Source of the DNA: Sapria himalayana
Taxonomy: Eukaryota; Streptophyta; Magnoliopsida; Malpighiales; Rafflesiaceae
Direction of reading: 5' to 3'
Length of the DNA stretch: 64,000 bases
Assembly (NCBI GenBank): GCA_029783825.1
Contig: JAREIK010005861.1
Coordinates: 1-64,000 of the forward strand
Below, piece by piece: positions 60,534 to 64,000 of this stretch. The first letter of the stretch is position 1, and every line of letters starts with the position of its first letter. The notes below the pieces were generated by a model. That model ran no database searches. It was given only the letters and a program-made list of their open reading frames with translations, and was not told the DNA's origin. Made by a program: the position numbers and the translations under genes.

Positions 60534-61939
60534 CTAGACTTGCTTCTTAATTCTGCTATTACCACTATGATTTAACCATTGCAATTTATATTGATCCAAA
60601 TGCCAAGTAATGGGTAGCTCTAGCCTCCTCACTAACAGCTCATTTATAAGGTTTGTGCAGCTTTCATTATCTACTATAACACTACACACCTGCCCATTGA
60701 TCTTACAGTGGCAATGAAAAAGATTTTCATGTTGCTCCTCAATATTACTCTTCTTTACTCGAGTACTCAAGGCTCTAATGGTCATAGCACTTAGCCACTC
60801 TGGATAGTTAGACTCGCCATCTTCATTCTCTTCCAAGTTAGGCAAAAATTTATCACCACCTGGATTAACCTCCTCTGAGTCAGACATGATATTACCAGCA
60901 TGATTCACAACCATTGTTTTCTTGTTTGGACAATTATTGGCATAATGTCCTCTTCCTTGACATTTAAAACATATGACGTCTTGATGCTTTCTAGTGTTGT
61001 TGTTCTTGATTTCTCCATAATTATTCTTTGGTTTATTCTCCATAATTCCCTTGCCTTTATCTTGCGAAGTACTTTGATTTTTTTTGTAATCCACATAAGG
61101 CCTTTTCTGCTCACGAGATTTGGAGTTGCTCTTTGGGTAGGTAGAACCTATGTTCCAGCCTCTGTTTTGCCTCTTCAGTTGGTTCTCCACTTTCTTTGCC
61201 TTTTCCAATGCTTCTCTCATATCATTGAAGCTATGGAGCTCCACCATATCTGATTTGTCTCGATGTAATCCAACCAAAAATCTTGCCATGGTAGCATCTT
61301 CATGCTCAATAACATTCATCCGTGTCATTATCCTCTCCATTTCCTTGTAATAATCTTCAAGCTTCTTTGATTAAAACTTTCCTACCTCAAATATAAGTCT
61401 CTTTGATAATGACTGAGAACAAATCTATTCCTCATCTCAAGTTTTAGCTGTTCTCACGAAGTGACTTAGTATACTCATCTCCTCCTGATCTTGATATTGA
61501 GTTGATCCCACCAGCTCAAGGTATAATCTGTAAACTCTAATGTAGCAATATCAACATTTGCTCTTTTTGTGTAGGCTTTAAGCCTAAAGAACCCTTCCTT
61601 CTTTTCCTCCCAATCTAAATAATCTTCTGGATTGGAAGTACCAAGATTGGCACATTAGGTTTGTAATTCTTGGCATTGTTGTTATACTTTCACCTCCCTT
61701 GATGCCTGTGATAGACTAGTTCATATTCGCCTTGTGAATAATTTTCTTCTTCATTATCATCCCCTTCTTGTTCCTGCTACCTTTCTCTCCGCCTCGACTC
61801 ATGTCTTTTCCATTGGTTTGATGCTCTTGATCTTTGACTCAAACTCCTTGATCTTTCAATATTTCCTACCCTCGTATGAAGGTCCTCAATTGATTTTGTA
61901 AGTGTTCCAAACATCTATCGCATTTCATCAGCATCCATT
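60534..61939 (-). pseudogene. gypsy gag with zinc knuckle, right arm
   Basis: Mirror of 15,735-17,139. Start ATG at 61,937-61,939; TAG at 61,915-61,917 where the left arm has CAG; conversely CAA at 61,834-61,836 where the left arm has TAA. The 268-residue frame 60,534-61,340 carries the CX2CX4HX4C knuckle and the VDNESCTN protease-like site. It differs from the left frame by Met for Ile, Gln for Arg and Ile for Thr, all from transitions. Confidence 0.88.
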
Positions 61940-62788
61940 GTTTCAAGTTCTTGGAAACCAAAAGAAAATATCCTCACTTGCACTCTTTTTTTTTCACACT
62001 CAAGTGTTCCTCCCGACTTCTCCAACCTTCAATCTCAAGCTGATCGTGGGCCAATCAAAATCCATAGCAACCACCAAATGCAATGCAGAATATGACATGT
62101 GAGTTCTCTCAAGCATATAAGTATGCAAAAGGAATAAAATAGAAAAAACAATAATAAATGAAGCAAGAAGTAGGAATGGTTAGGAAGCAAAACATAAAAA
62201 CATTCAAAAGGTTCAAACATGGTGTAGAAAGGGTATGAACAAGTTTAAAAGATAAAAACAAAGTTATCCAAGTGATTAAAATTAACAAAGTAGCCAAAAT
62301 GCCAAGAGTCAAATGTCAAGTCAAAGATTCACACAAAATGAGTAGTGAACAGTGGCTGCTAAGTTTGCTATCATTCAACATAATTTTTAATCATAGTTGG
62401 GATAATTGTTGGCTTTCTACCTATAGAGCTTGGATTCTTTTATTCTCTTGCCTTTTGCAACACCTTCATTGAAAAATTTTTCTTGGTATTCTTAATTTTC
62501 AATATTTTTCACCTTTATTTAATATAGTTTCTGCTATCCTTTTTTTTTCACTTGCCACATTTTTCAATTTCCAACAACAAGTAGCAATTATGAGAATATG
62601 CAGAAACAGAACTCAAACACAATTAAATAACACAATTCACTAGATAAGCAAATAATCGAACACTTTGTAAACACTTTTTTTTTTATTTTCAAAAATATAG
62701 AAAAGCAATAAGCAAAAAAAAACATAAAATTTCCAAGCTGGTGTGAAGGTTAAGATGCTCCAAAACTTTCTTTCGATACCAAATTTAA
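61940..62788 (-). other. gypsy leader and primer site, right arm
   Basis: Mirror of 14,887-15,734. The primer-like string (GATACCAAAT on the plus strand) lies near 62,775. No domain is recognised. Confidence 0.7.
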
Positions 62789-63572
62789 TAATGATGTAAG
62801 TAGCAAAAGAAAATAAATTGCAACGAAATGAAGAATTGAAGATAATCAATAAAGATAACAATGGAATAAGGTAGGTTTTGTTCAAATACAAGCAAATTCG
62901 GTTGAGAAATAATTAGATTCAGACTCTAATTACTCCTAAATACCATAAATATGCAAGAAAGAAATGAACATAAGCTATCCAATATACCTGCAATAATTGG
63001 AGGAAGCTATGAACCATGTGATTTGACATCGCAATCGACCTGATTTTGATTTATCTAAGGCTAGTAAACACAATCCTAGCCAAAACCCAAGTTAGAGAAT
63101 CACTTTCAATATCTATGGGATTAAAAAAAATGTCTGAAAAAGTCTTATGAACAAGGTTTTAAAAAGGGATTTAAATTTGAATTATAATCCCCAAAAGTCC
63201 AACAAAAACAGCAAACAAAAAAATAATAAAAAACATGTTTCAACTTCAGCAATTTTCATTCTAGGTTGTCAGCGCTGTTTCAGAACACAGACTGACCAAC
63301 CTCTGCACTCTTCTTCCTCCAGATGCATCTAGCTATTGGTAGCTGTAATCATATCCATCAGGTATGCTCAAGGGTTTAGACAAGATCTCCCACTATGGCC
63401 TTCTTCATGGGAGTGCTAAGATTATTTAATCATACATAATCGACTTTCCTTCTCCGGATAACCTTGCTCCTACAATGTAAGAATGCACAATACCTCTTGA
63501 AGCTGTTTCACCCTGTTACTTGTAATTGGACCCGGTGATAATTGTAGGTTGTTCGAAATGGTGCTTGCACCA
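62789..63572 (-). repeat. gypsy 5' LTR, right arm
   Basis: Mirror of 14,103-14,886, with only scattered substitutions; ends at CCTTC (63,573-63,577). Confidence 0.88.
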
Positions 63573-64000
63573 CCTTCCCACTAAAATAATTGATAGACAT
63601 GTGAAAGGAATGAGAGTCAGATATGTGGTATCATAGTGATGATTATTTTTTTGATTTATGTCTTGATATTTTAATAAAACATTTTATAATGGGTTGAATT
63701 TATAAAAATTCATATCCTTTATTTTGCATGTAGATAATTTAGTGCATAAAGATCGGGTACACACAAAAGATCAAAATCATCAATTCTTGTGAAATATAAG
63801 CTTGTTGTTCATAATATAGATTGAATTAGACAACATATTTATAAGATTATAGCACTAGATTTTAGTAGGTCTTCTTGACTATGCTGAATGGTAAAGTTCT
63901 AACTTTTAGTGTTAGTCCACTTGAGTGTATTGAATGAGACCAATATGAAATAATTATTTTTACCAACATGTAAAATAAAATATACAATTGTTATTATAAA
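63573..64000 (+). repeat. Copia-relic 3' flank, right arm, cut by the window end
   Basis: Mirror of 13,675-14,102, still fully paired at the last base. No gene is seen. The arm continues beyond the window. Confidence 0.7.

Larger units (their letters stand above)
51440..63572 (-). mobile_element. Ty3/gypsy LTR retrotransposon, right-arm copy
   Basis: LTRs are 51,440-52,722 (3', with MITE) and 62,789-63,572 (5'). The target duplication CCTTC is at 51,435-51,439 and 63,573-63,577. It carries the same hAT and MITE guests at the same positions as the left copy. From about 57,560 outward, its length agrees with the left copy to within a few bases. Confidence 0.92.
38820..64000 (-). repeat. Right arm of the giant inverted repeat (at least 25.2 kb)
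   Basis: It is the reverse complement of 13,675-38,805 with small differences, and the window end still lies inside the pairing. It is net about 50 bp longer than the left arm. That difference comes mostly from homopolymer bases missing in the left arm, partly offset by a left-arm insertion near 27,270-27,320. Its reading frames are generally better preserved (hAT transposase, gypsy RNase H, copia RNase H and integrase). Confidence 0.97.

Overview
The window looks like repeat-dense, AT-rich heterochromatin of a flowering plant. Every recognisable coding trace belongs to a transposable element typical of angiosperms: Ty1/copia and Ty3/gypsy LTR retrotransposons, a hAT transposon with a BED zinc finger, a PIF/Harbinger transposon and a GC-rich hAT-type MITE. 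I see no intact host gene, tRNA, rRNA or CRISPR array. The species cannot be told from the sequence.

The dominant structure is a giant inverted repeat. Bases 13,675-38,805 are repeated in reverse complement at 38,820-64,000, separated by only 14 bases. Each arm is at least 25.1 kb and the right arm runs off the window. Paired positions add up to about 77,625 at the centre and about 77,675 at the outer end. The order outward from the centre is the same in both arms: a short non-autonomous LTR element; a remnant of an older repeat block; a Ty1/copia element (copia-2); a low-complexity block with a minisatellite and microsatellites; a decayed copia fragment with RNase H; then a Ty3/gypsy element. 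The gypsy element carries a 4.7-kb hAT transposon in the 3' part of pol and a 0.49-kb GC-rich MITE in its 3' LTR.

Left of the palindrome (1-13,674) are a PIF/Harbinger remnant cut by the window edge (1-2,169), a minus-strand copia element with 264-bp LTRs (copia-1, about 2,717-6,795), a decayed copia fragment and a 21-bp minisatellite (11,650-12,485). This region is an older, strongly diverged third copy of the sequence into which the palindrome's elements inserted. It supplies empty-site comparisons that fix element ends and target-site duplications for copia-2, the gypsy element and the PIF element.

The arms share all nested insertions and three hAT nonsense codons, so the duplication is younger than every insertion in it. 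They differ in three ways: transition substitutions, including reciprocal stop codons in gag; one left-arm insertion of about 46 bp; and many single-base homopolymer deletions, mostly in the left arm. The first two look like real sequence divergence and the last like consensus error. A genuine inverted duplication and an inverted misjoin of two haplotypes therefore both remain possible. No gene network operates here: all reading frames are decayed, and the best preserved is the right-arm hAT transposase.
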